Source: Larix sibirica (lineage: Eukaryota; Streptophyta; Pinopsida; Pinales; Pinaceae). Taken from it: 18,477 bases of DNA. This document shows, piece by piece, positions 1-10,890 of this stretch. Position numbers and translations under genes: made by a program. Numbering within the stretch: the first letter of the stretch is position 1; every line of letters starts with the position of its first letter. The notes beneath the pieces were generated by a model that ran no database searches, was not told the DNA's origin, and worked only from the letters and a program-made list of their open reading frames with translations. The DNA lies in contig NWUY0304227273.1 of assembly GCA_004151065.3 (NCBI GenBank), positions 15,020-33,496 of the forward strand. The letters run 5' to 3'.

Positions 1-1230
1 CTGGAAACGCTTGCCGAACCCTGACTCTGAGGTGAGGACTGCACGGCTCTAAGGAAACATCCACGGGATTCTCCCAGCAGTCGCTAGCATATTTTAATGA
101 CCTAGGCTTAAAAATTCTTGTGATTTCCCAAATAATATCCAGGAGTTTTTACCTCTATTTTCGGAAAAATAGCTTGGCGTAGTCCAGTTAATCTAGGTTT
201 CAAGTTCAAAAGCAAAGAAAGAAAGAAAACTGGTTCAGAAAAGAAGCTCTTTCTTATCTTGGAATTTCGGGTTCAATTAAATGGAATTTTTCGTTAAAAT
301 CCACGGCGATCAGTGCTTTCCTCATACAATAAATCTTTACGCCAAGGATCACATCAATTTTTGAGAAAATAGCACACATGACTTCAAACATACCCTATAT
401 TTTGCCAAAATCCTCGAAATAAGCCTTGTCTCGCGAAAAATGAAACAAATTCACAAGCCTGTGAAAAAGTTCTCTGTTTTGAGATTATAAATGCCGCGCG
501 AGAGCTCAGTGTACGGCGTTTCTCGGCTCCCGTTAAAAGCCAAAAAAATATTATTTACAAACACAAACCCTGTACCTGACTGTTCCGTTCAGCAAACGAA
601 ACCTGCTCTGCGACCCAGATTGGCTTGCACGGCGGATGAAGAACAAATGAATAGTTATATGGCAACTCCGCCGCCGTGTCCGATCAGATCATTTTTTCCT
701 CGTTCTTCGTGGAAATCTCCTCCAATGAAGTTCCTCTGCAGACTATAGTTGCACACTCTTTACCCCGCCCTCCTCGAAAAGTCAGACTGGAATAGGATAT
801 CTATCTTTTGTTTTCTCATGCAGATATTAAAAAGAGAAACCGAACGGTCACGATCCCAGCCCCTTTACCGGTTGTCCCAGTGTTCCCGTTAGATTCGTTC
901 CAGGACTGACACGTCACCGGAAACTGCTGACGGCTCCCCGTGCCGACCTTTTAGCTCCCCCACCCATCGGTAAACATCTATGTATATGGCAAACCGCTCG
1001 GATTTTACCAGTAATTGTATTTTAACCCAGCCTGGCGGTGTAAACGAAAAACCTGAGGGGAATAGCGTTTGACTTATCGAGTAAAAACAAGATAAAACGT
1101 TCGTCTCTTCTAACCCTGTGGGGTCTTTATACGGATTTTAGTATTCAACGCTGAAACAACTGTGGGGTTTCTCAAAGAAAATAAGAGAAAGACCACTAAA
1201 TAATAAATACATTTATTCTTAGTTTTTTAT
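1..1230. other. GC-richer, CpG-containing stretch with no recognised gene
   Basis: This stretch has clearly higher GC than the following 3 kb and contains CpG-rich patches (around 495-530, 625-680 and 840-960). Composition changes abruptly near 1200-1250. The only open frame of note is 85 codons (491-748, +). It begins just after a TATAAAT-like string at 485 and has no domain I recognise. On the - strand there is a TATAAAG-like string (1131-1125) and a donor-like CAG/GTACAG near 580. The stretch could be the promoter and 5' leader of a gene lying left of the window, but no coding exon can be demonstrated. An old, unrecognised transposon fragment is the alternative. Confidence 0.3.
907..918. 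promoter_or_regulatory. ACGT-core bZIP-like motif (candidate)
   Basis: The string TGACACGTCACC holds an ACGT core flanked by TGAC and GTCA half-sites. This resembles the G-box/C-box hybrid (ABRE-like) sites bound by plant bZIP factors. It lies inside the GC-richer block, about 210 bp downstream (on the - strand) of a TATAAAG-like string. A single short motif can occur by chance, so this is only a candidate. Confidence 0.2.
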
Positions 1231-2265
1231 TTATTTAATATGTATCATTTCATCCGAGGGAAATTCAGTTTAGGTCCATGTCTTATTCCATGGGTCCTCA
1301 TATGTGTGATAATATAAATAATAATAATGAGTATTAAATATTATAATAATTATAATTATTAATTTTATTTACAATGCCATTTTAGAATGGTGTTAATGAT
1401 TTTAATTTTTTATTATTTTTATTATCTAATTACAAAAAATATAGTAATATTTTTAGGTGGGTGAATAATGTTAATAAATTTTTAAAAATTAAATGTTTTA
1501 TTAATATCTTTTAATTCTGTAATAAATGTTTGAAGATGTATTTAACTCATGTATCAATTAATTAATTTTTTTATTTTGGAATTAAGTGATATAGAAAGAA
1601 TTTTAATTAATTTTTTGATAATTTTAATAGAATTCTTTTACTATGTAAAGGCTTTGGATCACGATAATAAAAATTTATTGGATTCCCATCAAATTTATGA
1701 TGGGAAAGAAGGTATGTTTGTTATAATCAAATTTATGGTGAGAAAAAGGATATAGATGCTACAAGATTAGCTTACTACATTTCCCTCGTGTTACAAGAGT
1801 TTTATTTTTCCAAGATATTGGTAAATTCAAAACTGTCAAAATCTTTAAGAACACCATTTTACTATACAAATTGTAATGGAACTTTGATCATGCTTAAAAT
1901 TTATGTCTATTTTTTAATTAAATTTGTGATTGGCAAGGGAGTATTTTCAAACAAGATTAAGGTGTTATAAAGTTAACATAAATTATTTTTAACCTTAAAT
2001 CTTTTAAGCAATTTGAAATTTGTACTTAATTTTTGGTATAAATATATGTTTGGTGATTACATGTTAAAATAAATTTATGTTTGTTTTTTTAATTAAAAAT
2101 AATTATATTTACTAGAAACATCAAATATATGGCATATTATACATTAACTTTGTTAAGTATGTATCAATTTTGTTGGTATCTTTTTTTTTTTCTCCTTTTG
2201 AACACCAATTTAACATACAAAGTTATCTAAAAGTTATTAAGAATTAATTTTACTTTCTTCTTATA
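1231..2265. other. AT-rich intergenic DNA, no gene seen
   Basis: The stretch is dominated by A/T runs (for example ATT/AAT-rich runs at 1310-1370). The short open frames here (1549-1755 and 1788-1970, +) are Leu/Ile/Phe/Lys-rich translations of AT-rich DNA. They have no motif and no codon signature, and I do not call them genes. One small perfect hairpin lies at 1683-1706. Confidence 0.6.
1683..1706. repeat. small perfect inverted repeat (hairpin)
   Basis: The 9-bp arms TTCCCATCA (1683-1691) and TGATGGGAA (1698-1706) are perfectly complementary around a 6-base loop. No adjacent gene or U-run suggests that it is a terminator. In AT-rich plant DNA such a hairpin may be incidental. Confidence 0.5.
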
Positions 2266-2385
2266 TATAAAGAAGGATTCACCATTGCATCTATCTACAT
2301 CAAGGGTTTTTTTTTTCAAAGGACTGGAAGCATCTAACTACATCTATAAAGAAGGATTCACCATTGCATCTATCTGCATTGAGGG
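2266..2385. repeat. 41-bp direct repeat, 79-bp spacing
   Basis: Copy 1 spans 2266-2306 and copy 2 spans 2345-2385. The first 31 bases are identical, beginning TATAAAGAAGG. The last 10 bases differ at three sites, all transitions. The 38 bases between the copies include a T-rich run. The second copy runs into the most complex-looking open frame in the spacer (up to 2494, +), in which the repeat encodes an IYKEGFTIASI-type string. This is probably a local duplication within an old coding or transposon fragment. I do not recognise the family. Confidence 0.8.
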
Positions 2386-4203
2386 GGTTAACATAAAGGC
2401 CATGCCCAAAACTCTACTCCTTGAAAGTGGATTGGGCATACCGACTGGAGGCATTGGATTAGATGTAGGTATATGTACTTTTAATATTGGTTGAAAGGAA
2501 TTGTAAGATTTTTCTAAATTAAATAATTGATATTTTTTAGTTTTAATAATATTATTATTTTTAATTGAAAATGATATCTTTTTTTTCATAGAAAAAAGTC
2601 ATAATTATATTAATTAAAACATAGGTACATTCTTAAGTTGTCATTATGTGTTATTATGGACAAGTCAAGTTTTAGCTATTTCAAACTATAGGTAGCAAAA
2701 AATATAACAATATACATCATGAAAATGATATATGTTATTGGATATACTTCCTACAAATATCATGTTAACCAATACCTTGTGTTATCATAATCTAAAACTA
2801 AAATCCATAATCACATTATATATCAATCTTATTGAATAATACATTTATAAAACCAATTTTAACACAAATTTAAACATAAATATATTTTAATATTACTAAC
2901 AATCACTTCAAAAAGAATAATGTGAGGAAATATGGTAACGAATCTTTTCATTTCATCACATTGGAAAGGACACCTCATTTTCAAAAAGGTATGTGGAATT
3001 AGTTGAGTGGGGTGAGATCTAAGAAGGAAGTAACTCATTGAAAAGACTTACTAATAGTTAAAGTGAATGTATATGGCAATAGATGATTCCCTAGTTGCTA
3101 AGGAGTACAAGATAGTAGAATTTTTTTTGTGATATATATATAGACACAACCATAAGGAAACTTTAACATCATCTTTCTTATTGGAGAAGTGAAACATCAA
3201 TTTGTAAGGAAATTTTTGATGATCAAGTTGTCAAAACTTCATTTTATACCTATAAAACTTACTTGCAATGATGGGGAACTCAAATATCTTTCTTGATTTT
3301 CATAAATAATGTTCTTTTAAAATATGGAGAAGTGTTAATTTAGTAGTTTATTATAACTAATTTGAATGTGATTTTTAAGCACTTTTTAAAGTGATATATT
3401 CAAAAGTTGTCATTTCACTTTCACTAAAATAAGAAGTGAGGTGGTTAGTAAAAGCAAAAGCAATATAACTAATACATAATTTAAAGATTTATGTCATATT
3501 CCTATGAAGTGATGTGCTTCTATGTAGTATTGAAAGGTAACAAAAACTAACAATTTTTTTCCAATATATCTTCCCACTTCAACCAATAATACTCTATCAC
3601 AAGTTGACCCTTAACCATAAGATTGGCATTTATTCATCACATTGAACAATAAGTGGCAGTGGCAATTATTGAAGAAGAGAAAGAGTGAGTTTATGTGTCA
3701 TATCCTTCACACTATGCTTACCTTAAAATGAAGTAAAAATCCACCAACAATGATATATAATACCTAATGCATCATAGAAGGATGGCAATAATACGTAAAT
3801 GGAATGATTGCTTCCACCAAAATATAAATTGAATTATTTGATGAATCTTCTAAGGCTAACTTTAGAAATTAGTAGGTAGCTACCAAATATGTCATTCAAA
3901 ACATTTAACGAAATTATTTATTTGTTTTTATTAAATAATTTTTTTCCTTCGAGCATTAGTTAATGATGAGAAGGAAACACCTTACATACTTAAAATAAAG
4001 CAAATAATTTTAGTTAAAATATCCGTTTTTAAGCTTAGTAAGATTTGATGCTTTGTCGAGGAATTAATAATATCTGTTGATGTGGTTTTGATCACCGTCA
4101 TCATTTTTCATTATCTTATAATAGGGTTCATAAATATTTTTCTGATGCGACAATTTAGAGTAGGTTGCTTTTAATTAAAGTAAATGTGTAGAACATTGGA
4201 AGT
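2386..4203. other. AT-rich intergenic DNA, no gene seen
   Basis: The first 110 bases continue a short Gly/Ile-rich reading frame to a stop at 2494. Its C-terminal half is less AT-biased than its surroundings and may be a relic of coding sequence, but I recognise no family. From about 2500 on there is low-complexity, AT-rich DNA with no long open frame on either strand, no tRNA-like or rRNA-like segment, and no terminal repeats that I could pair into a transposon. Confidence 0.5.
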
Positions 4204-4286
4204 TGATAGGAATTTGAGGCTAAGAAACTACTAACTTCATCTTCTCTTTTGATAGGAATTTGAGTGTAAGAAACTACTAACTTTAT
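4204..4286. repeat. 37-bp direct repeat, 46-bp period
   Basis: Copies at 4204-4240 and 4250-4286 both begin TGATAGGAATTTGAG. They match at 34 of 37 positions, with nine bases between the copies. This looks like a simple local duplication just upstream of the LINE-A insertion. It is too far apart from, and unlike, the LINE tail to be a target-site duplication. Confidence 0.8.
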
Positions 4287-4497
4287 GTTTTTTTTTCAAA
4301 TATTTATGATATCTTTTCATGAAAACAATTATAAATAAAAAAAATATTTATTTTTATATTCATTTTGTTAAAGTTGAAGTTAGTGTAAATAAATCAATCA
4401 TTGATATTAAAATTAAGTTATAACTAACACATTGTTTTAAAATTGTAATCTTTTTCCAAGACTTTATTTAGTGTTTAATAACCGAGGTACTGGTTTG

Positions 4498-4523
4498 CTA
4501 GGAGTTTGTAATCCTACTCCTAG
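4498..4523. repeat. 8-bp hairpin near LINE-A 5' end
   Basis: CTAGGAGT (4498-4505) and ACTCCTAG (4516-4523) are perfectly complementary around a 10-base loop. The position is close to the inferred start of LINE-A, so it could belong to the element's 5' UTR. No function is demonstrated. Confidence 0.4.
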
Positions 4524-4736
4524 GTTTGTGCAGCATTACGATATTTGAAACACTACACTCCCTTTCACCTAGAAGGTTAACCTAATAATGGAACCTGGAA
4601 TCCAGTTTTCCTTTATAGGCAAACTTAGTACCAACTAGTAAAAAGTGGGAATTTACTATTTTACATTGTTTGGTTGGACTTTTCCTGTCGGTTTTGTAGG
4701 GTTTCAGACTCACATGGGTCAACTCGATATTGAACC

Positions 4737-6542
4737 ATGGGAGACTACAGGTCTGAGGGTCTTTGTCATACGGAACATAATCTAGATTCGGGACACTCTA
4801 CTAGAGAGTCGTCCCTTTTACCTCAGGCGGCTCCTAGATGCTCGAGGGTTAAGGCAAACCCTAACTTCAATATTTCATATATGGCTACTTTGTTGGGCGC
4901 TGGGTCTTTATCTAGAGGGCAACTACTTATACCTCAGTCGGATTCGCGGAATAGGGTTCGAACGAGGCGACGTCCCATTAGGTTGGTGGGTTCTAAGACA
5001 GAAGGAAGCTTTGACCCAAGTGCGCCGGTATTACATTTGAGAGGGTTAAGAAGGGGCGGTCGGTGTGTGTACTGGGGAAAGACATTACTTTCGATATGGT
5101 ATCGGCACTTTCCCAAAGGGCGTTGATCGGAAAATTTGAATGCATTAAGATCTCTTGTCCTAACCTTTTGCACAGGATCAAGAAGTGATGGAATCCCTAC
5201 ATCTTAAACAGTCCTAGGGTTATCACTCTTTCAAAGGGCTGGATGGTCTTCCTCTTCTTATTTGAAGTGGACAGAAGGAAGATTGAGGAACGTTTTTGGG
5301 TCGTAGGTCATGGCTCTTTAGTGTTGAGTCGTTGGCCTGTGGGTTTCGATCCAAAGCGAGAGAAACTTATTAAGAGACATATCTAGGTTAAATTACCCGA
5401 CTTTCCCCTACACTGCTGGAACTTGCAGGGATTTATGGCTATCGCCAATTCCATTGGGAATTTTATCCTGATCGAAGCCGAGTTCCTCTTCGGTTCCGAT
5501 AGGAATACCCCTCGGATGAGTTGGATTCGAAGGAGGGTCTACCTGAAGAAATGGAGATCATTTGGGAAGGGGGAGCTTTCATTCAAACTCTCAACCATTG
5601 GAAGGTAGCTTTCCGGTGTTTCCTATGTAAAGCAACAAGACATTCCAAATATTTTTTCCCTAGGGCTAAGCACAGGAGTAGTATTTCTCTAGATACACAA
5701 GAGGGGTCAGTGGGGCTATCCAAGGACTCTGAAGGTGGAACCCTCTTTCCGCTACCACTGGATATCAACTCGGTACACCAAACTGTGGGTAAGTTTGTTC
5801 AAACCCTACTGATTGTTGTAAAATCTATTCCTGTTGAGGAGCTCTATAACAATTTGAAGGTTTTTTGGTGGGTGGACTGGATAAGATGGGGGGGACTACC
5901 ACGGATGGATTTTCCTCAGATTCACTAGATGTTAGGATTGGTATGAAAGCTCCTGGAGGGCCTGTTGTGGAGAAAACATCTTTTGTTGAGAAGGCGTTAC
6001 CTTGTCCTCCTAGTGACCTTGAGTTGTCAAACGAGAATGAACCCTGTAATATTTATGATTCTGGTGACACTTCCCTGACATAGCAGGAGGGGGATACGTA
6101 CCCACATATTACCCTTTCTGATTTTCCTTCCCTGACTGTTAGCCCTAACCCTTCGCTTGGGATAAATATTTCTTCCTCACCTATTCATGATCTGATTACT
6201 AGCTCGTCCCCTTCTTGCCTCACGTCCGAGGATTTGAAAGAACCAGTCCCTGTCTACTCGGCTACCACACATCCTAGTCCCGACACTATTCCTATTTCGT
6301 CAATTTTCAATGGGAATTTTACTATTAGGAAGCCAAGAAAGTGCAAGAAAGTTAACATCTTAAACGCAAGGAAGAAACCTGTGGAATTGGAAACTCCTCC
6401 TGGACACTCTTGCTCCAATCCACAGGTTGTTTCCTTATTTGATAGAGGTCTGTCAAATGATATTGTTCCACATACTACTGATTGGGATCTTAGAGAGAAG
6501 GCGACCCTGTTTAGGGGTTACAAATTAATCTTATGTCCCTAA
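4737..6542 (+). pseudogene. LINE-A ORF1 relic (DUF4283-like domain plus zinc knuckle)
   Basis: In plant L1 elements ORF1 encodes an RNA-binding protein that coats the element RNA. The reading path here crosses several frames. An N-terminal part starts at ATG 4737. A DUF4283-like domain follows at about 5015-5515 (GLY/TRP-rich block with VVGHGSLVLSRWPVGFDPKR), interrupted by TGA 5186-5188 and TAG 5384-5386. A frameshift lies near 5515. A zinc knuckle follows at 5617-5658 reading C-x2-C-x4-H-x4-F, so the last Cys is replaced by Phe. The C-terminal tail (about 5865-6542) is Ser/Pro-rich and disordered, with TAG 6081-6083. The final frame ends at TAA 6540-6542 and overlaps the ORF2 start by 10 bases. 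The exact start is uncertain and the protein is not producible. Confidence 0.75.
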
Positions 6543-9500
6543 ACATTCGAGGGTTTGGTAGTGGACCCAAGCACACTGCCTCGAGACATATTATGGAAAA
6601 CATAAAACCCTGTATTGTGTTGTTACAGGAGATTATGATATCCTTGGAGGAAGCTTGCAAGAACTTTTTGAAATTGAAACTTAGCTGGAGGACATGTGCT
6701 TTGGACTCTTATGGTTTATCTGGGGGTATTTTGGTGGCCTGGAACCCAAACTTGATTGATATGAAGGCATTTTCTAATTTTGCAGGTCTTATGATTGAAG
6801 GCAATCTAAAAGGATTTCGTCATTGTCTAAGGATCCTCAATATTTACGGACCTTATAACAATCGAAAACCTTTTTGGGAGAAGATTTTCAACTCTAGTTT
6901 ATTGACAGATGGGCCTTTAATTTTGGCTGGGGACCTAAATTTCACGGTGTCCCAGGAGGAAGTTTGGGGTGTTGGTAATAAGGAGGATCCTTTGGTAGAC
7001 TTTCTACTCACAGGGTTCGAGTCCTATAAATGGTGGATATTGTTCCAAACATCCTAGTTCCGACTTGGGAAAATGGAAGATGTGGGGTAGCCGATATAGC
7101 CAAATGCCTTGACCGATACTATACGTCAGATTTCCTCTACGGCGAGATTGGGAGGTATTGTTCCTGGGCTTACTCTTCGGGAATTTCGAATCATAAGGCG
7201 ATTATCATGCAGCTGGATTTTGATACAGTTTTTGTAAAATATTCATTTAAATTCAACCCTAGGTGGCTGGAGGTGGACGATTTCAACCAGATGATTATGG
7301 ATAAGTGGCATTCTTTTGTGGATAATTACAATTCTTCTCCTTTGTCCAGCTTCATTAAGAATATTTTGCTATTAAAGGATGTTGTTATTGTTTGGGAGAA
7401 AGAACATAAATGTATAAATGCCAAACAACTTTATGTGATTGAAACTAAGATACAAGCACTATTTGGATATGTGGATGAGGGTATGTTCTCGGAGTATAGG
7501 AAGGAGAGACTTACTGAGCTTGAATGTACAAAACAGAAACTCTTAAGGCTCTCAGAGGAGTCCTGGAGGCAAAAGAGCAGGGTGGTTTGGCTGCAAGCAG
7601 GCGACAACAATACAAAAAAATTTCACAGCTTTGCTAATCAATGTAGGTTGGTTAATTCGATTTGGGAGATGAAAAATTCTAGAAATGAGACCTGTTATGA
7701 TGCTCTTTCTCTTAAATGTGCGGCTGTCGAACATTTCAAGGATATTTATACCAGTAATCATCCTCCGGTTATAGATAAACAATTGAAGGTAATTAAAAAC
7801 TTCTCCAGGTTCTTTGGAGTTGAAGACTGTGTGGAATTTGGTAAGAAGATAATCGTGGATGAAGTGTTATAGACCTTGAAAATTTTTGCCAAAGATAAGA
7901 TTCCATGCCCTGATGGGTGGACTGTTGAGTTTTATTTACAGTTCTTTGATTTGGTGGGGGAGGAGTTGACTATAGCAATCGATGAAACCAAAAGAAAGGG
8001 TTGGATTCCTCCCAATCTGAATTCTACCTATATTACACTTATTCCCAAGGTTGATCGCCCCGAATCCTTTAATGATTATCGCCTTATTTCGCTGTGCAAT
8101 CTTCTTTACAAGATTATTACTAAGATCATTGCTGAATGTATAAATCCTTTTATGAGATTTTCCATTTCTGAGGAACAATTTGGCTTTCTACCCAACCGTC
8201 AAATTCAGGATGTTGTTGGGATCGCGTAGGAGGGACTACACTCCATTAAGCAGAAGAGATTATCGATGTTTATCTTAAAGATGGACCTCATTAAGTCCTA
8301 TGACCGCATCGATTGGAATTATTTAAGGTTGATTCTTATTCAAAGCGGCTTGATACCTGAAATCACCAATTGGATCATGGCGTGCATAACTTCTCCCAGG
8401 TATGTTGTCTTGATCAATGGCTCACCCTTGCAATATTTATGTGGAAATAGGGGGATTAGGCAGGGATGTCCCCTCTCTCTGTGCTTATCTATCATGGAAA
8501 TTGAAGGTTTGAGTCTTTTGATCAAGGATGCTAGAAAACTTAATGAAATCAAAGGGATTAAGGTTGCCAATGCCCTCTACATTTCACACCTACTTTTTGT
8601 GGATGATGTCCTCATTTTTGGGGAAGGCTCGATGACGGAATGGGATCACTTTCGATCCATATTATCTCTTTTCTATGATGCTTCGGGCATGATTATTAGT
8701 ACACATAAATATTCTTTTATTTACTCTTGTGATGATCCTTTAATTATTAATCATATTGCCCAAATTTTTCCCTATAAGATGAACCCTTTGGACAGGGGTA
8801 TCTGTTACTTGGGTTTCAGTTTAAAACCTAATGCATATTGCACTAAAGACTGGACTTGACTTATACAGAAAATTCAAAAGCGGATCAATTCCTAGTCTTA
8901 CATATTATTTTCGTTTGGAGGAAGATTGATACTTGTTAAACATGTAATCCAGAGCATTCTGGTGTACTGATTTTCTTTATTTCAGTTACCGGTTGGTGTT
9001 ATTTCCTTGATCAGAAGGCTGATGTTCCACTTCTTATGGGATGGTAGGTTAAACATTTCCAAATTCCACTTGACTTCGTGGGCTAGCATCTCTCTTCCAA
9101 GGTCTTATGGAGGTTGGGGAATTAAGAATTTGTGTTGGTTTAACTCTGCCTTATGTGCACAAAGTCTTTGGCGAGTTTTATTTGATCAGGGCCTTTGGGG
9201 GAGAGTGATAAAATACAAATATTTGAAGCGGATGGATGTGGTGACTTGGTTAAGACGTTCTAGGTATTCTTCTTCATATGGGTATTGTATTTGGAGAAGC
9301 TTGTTAAAATCCTTCTCGGTCATCAATAAACATTTATGTTGGTCTATGGGGCGAGGTATACAAGTTTTTTTAGGGGTGGACCCAATTGTTGGGATGATAG
9401 AGGACTTCACTTTCTCTTTGGATTTGCTAGAATCCATACATCATCGGGGAGTATTCGTTATCAAACAGGAAGTCAGGGAGCAGAAGGATTCCACTGTGCG

Positions 9501-10638
9501 TTGGAAATCATCCAGGGAATTTGGCCTAATTGGTAGAGTGGCTGAAGAATGGGACTGTTTTTTCAGCAAACTATATATCATTCCGGTATTACATTGACAA
9601 ACTCGGCCGATGTGCTAGTCTGGAACTATAACAGTCAGAGTGGGATAGTCAAGGATGACTTGGCCTATAATCTTATCCTATAGAATGACACCGATGTAAC
9701 TTCTCTGTGGTGGACACAGTGGTTCTGGAAGGCCGATATTCCACTTAAAATTAAGTGTTTTATGTGGTTAGCTTGTAGAAGGAATATTTTAACATGGGAG
9801 GTTTTACAGAGGCATGTTTTTTCTGGGCCTGGCAGGTGTATACTGTGTTGTTTGTGTGAGGAATATTTGGACCACATTTTTGGTGATTGCACCTTCATTC
9901 AACAGGTTTGGTTGGAATTGGGTGAGTTACTCCAATTTGCTTTCATTTGGGACGCGAGACCTCTCATAGACAACTTAAGCAATTGGTACAAGAAACAAAG
10001 CTCCTGGACATATCTCCCTTTACTTACCCTTTGGCATGTTTAGGAACTTCGGTATTTTTGAAGGACCACTTATGGCACCGCATCAAGTTAGCATAAAAGT
10101 GAAGGCACAGTTCAGTGATTTTTCCAGGGTGGATTTCCATGGGCGTTCTAGGAGGACTCATTTCCCAGTTCTGGATCAAAATTTGTCGATTGGCTTCTTC
10201 GATGGAGCGTCACAGCATTGTATTTGTGGGGATGGTATGGTTTTGAAACTGGATCCTAACCACTTTTTTAAACTAAAGATGAAGGTTGGGAAGGGTACCA
10301 ATACTAGAGTAGAGCTCTTAGCTCTATGGGGCCTGCTCCTATTTGCCGGGAGGAGGGAGATTAATGCTCTTTGTGTTGTGGGGGATTCAAAGGTAGTCAT
10401 TGACTAGGCTAAGGGAGACTCCATTCTTACTTCATTTATTTTGGATCCTTGGATGCACCGTACTCAATCTTTGTTACAGGAGTTTCACTAGATCTCATTC
10501 AAGCATATCTACATGGAATACAACATGGGACCCGACTCCTTATCAAAACTTGCCATTAGAAGTATGGATGGATATATCCACTTTGAAGAATACAGGAATA
10601 GTTCCATCTGTGACTTGGGTCATCTGATCCTGTTCTAA
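6533..10638 (+). pseudogene. LINE-A ORF2 relic: endonuclease, reverse transcriptase, zf-RVT, RNase H
   Basis: The start is ATG 6533, followed by the typical SLNIRGFG. The APE-type endonuclease spans about 6533-7210: Glu in LLQE (residue 33) and GDLN (residues 134-136) are present, but the usual SDH motif reads SNH at 7186-7194. A frameshift lies near 7020-7030. The reverse transcriptase spans about 7900-8870, with KMDL, RQGCPLS and FVDD (8596-8607). The thumb and zf-RVT region (9007-10030) includes IKCFMWLA and the HIF..C pattern. RNase H spans about 10180-10638, with Asp in FFDGAS, Glu in VELLALW, Asp in GDSK and a distal Asp in PDSLSK. Stops lie at 7870 (TAG), 8227 (TAG), 8857 (TGA), 8893 (TAG), 8968 (TGA), 9681 (TAG), 10405 (TAG) and 10489 (TAG). 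Further frameshifts lie near 9590 and 10030. The span equals about 1,370 codons, so it is near full length but dead. Confidence 0.9.
10180..10638 (+). other. LINE-A RNase H domain (C-terminal ORF2)
   Basis: The domain removes RNA from RNA:DNA hybrids during target-primed reverse transcription. Motifs in order are FFDGAS (catalytic Asp), GTNTRVELLALW (catalytic Glu), VVGDSKVVID (Asp) and, after TAG 10405-10407 and TAG 10489-10491, FKHIY..Y..GPDSLSKLA (distal Asp). The G-x-GTN-x2-VELLAL pattern resembles the archaeal-like RNase H known in a subset of plant L1 elements. That assignment rests on family knowledge and was not tested by alignment. Confidence 0.8.
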
Positions 10639-10878
10639 TTTTCTACACTTCGCTCGGTTGTGCCTCTTAGTTTGATACTCATGTGTTGCATTTTATATGA
10701 GGACTTTGTGTCCCTATCAACAGACTTATTTGTAGGTTGCTTTTTGGTCTGTTTTATCATGCAGATTATAAAATATCTTAGCAACTTTTCTGGACCTAAG
10801 GAAAACATTGACTCAGTTATTTATGATGTATATATTTGACACAATAGTTAAAAGTTGTTTTTTCGATGTAAAAAAAAA
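10639..10878 (+). other. LINE-A 3' UTR and A-tail
   Basis: This segment follows the ORF2 stop at 10636-10638. It is T-rich and non-coding and ends TTTTTT-CGATGT-A9 (10858-10878). The A-run marks the 3' end of the element. The next 12 bases (10879-10890) separate it from the opposed tail of LINE-B. Confidence 0.75.
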
Positions 10879-10890
10879 TAACAATGTTGA
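10879..10890. other. 12-bp junction between two opposed LINE tails
   Basis: The bases TAACAATGTTGA lie between the A9 tail of LINE-A (+) and the T8 run that is the A8 tail of LINE-B (-). This is all that remains of original target or duplicated target sequence between the two elements. The A9 and T8 runs could also pair as a hairpin with these 12 bases as the loop. Confidence 0.75.

Larger units (their letters stand above)
4480..10878 (+). mobile_element. LINE-A: degenerate near full-length plant L1-type retrotransposon
   Basis: This is a non-LTR retrotransposon in the forward direction. It holds a 5' region, an ORF1 relic with a DUF4283-like domain and zinc knuckle, an ORF2 relic (endonuclease, reverse transcriptase, zf-RVT, RNase H), a roughly 230-bp 3' UTR and an A9 tail at 10870-10878. 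The left boundary is approximate: it is placed where AT-rich spacer gives way to balanced composition, and no clear target-site duplication was found. The span of about 6.4 kb is full-length size for plant L1 elements. Many in-frame stops and several frameshifts make it inactive. Immediately after its tail comes the opposed tail of a second element. Confidence 0.88.

Noticed and set aside
491-748. 85-codon open frame after a TATAAAT string
   Set aside because: It has no recognisable domain. It lies in GC-richer DNA where chance open frames are longer, and nothing marks it as translated.
1549-1970. Two short Leu/Ile/Phe-rich open frames
   Set aside because: Their composition is simply that of AT-rich DNA, and no motif or regulatory context supports them.
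2344-2589. Open frame on the - strand opposite the 2285-2494 frame
   Set aside because: It overlaps the direct repeat and the opposite-strand frame. Neither strand gives a family match I can recognise, so it is not called a gene.
4400-4740. Target-site duplication for LINE-A matching 10879-10890
   Set aside because: No copy of the 12-base junction in the same orientation was found near the LINE-A start. The nearest resemblance is imperfect.
4934-5181. Antisense open frames over LINE-A ORF1
   Set aside because: They are shadows of the ORF1 relic. The sense strand carries the recognisable DUF4283-like and knuckle blocks.
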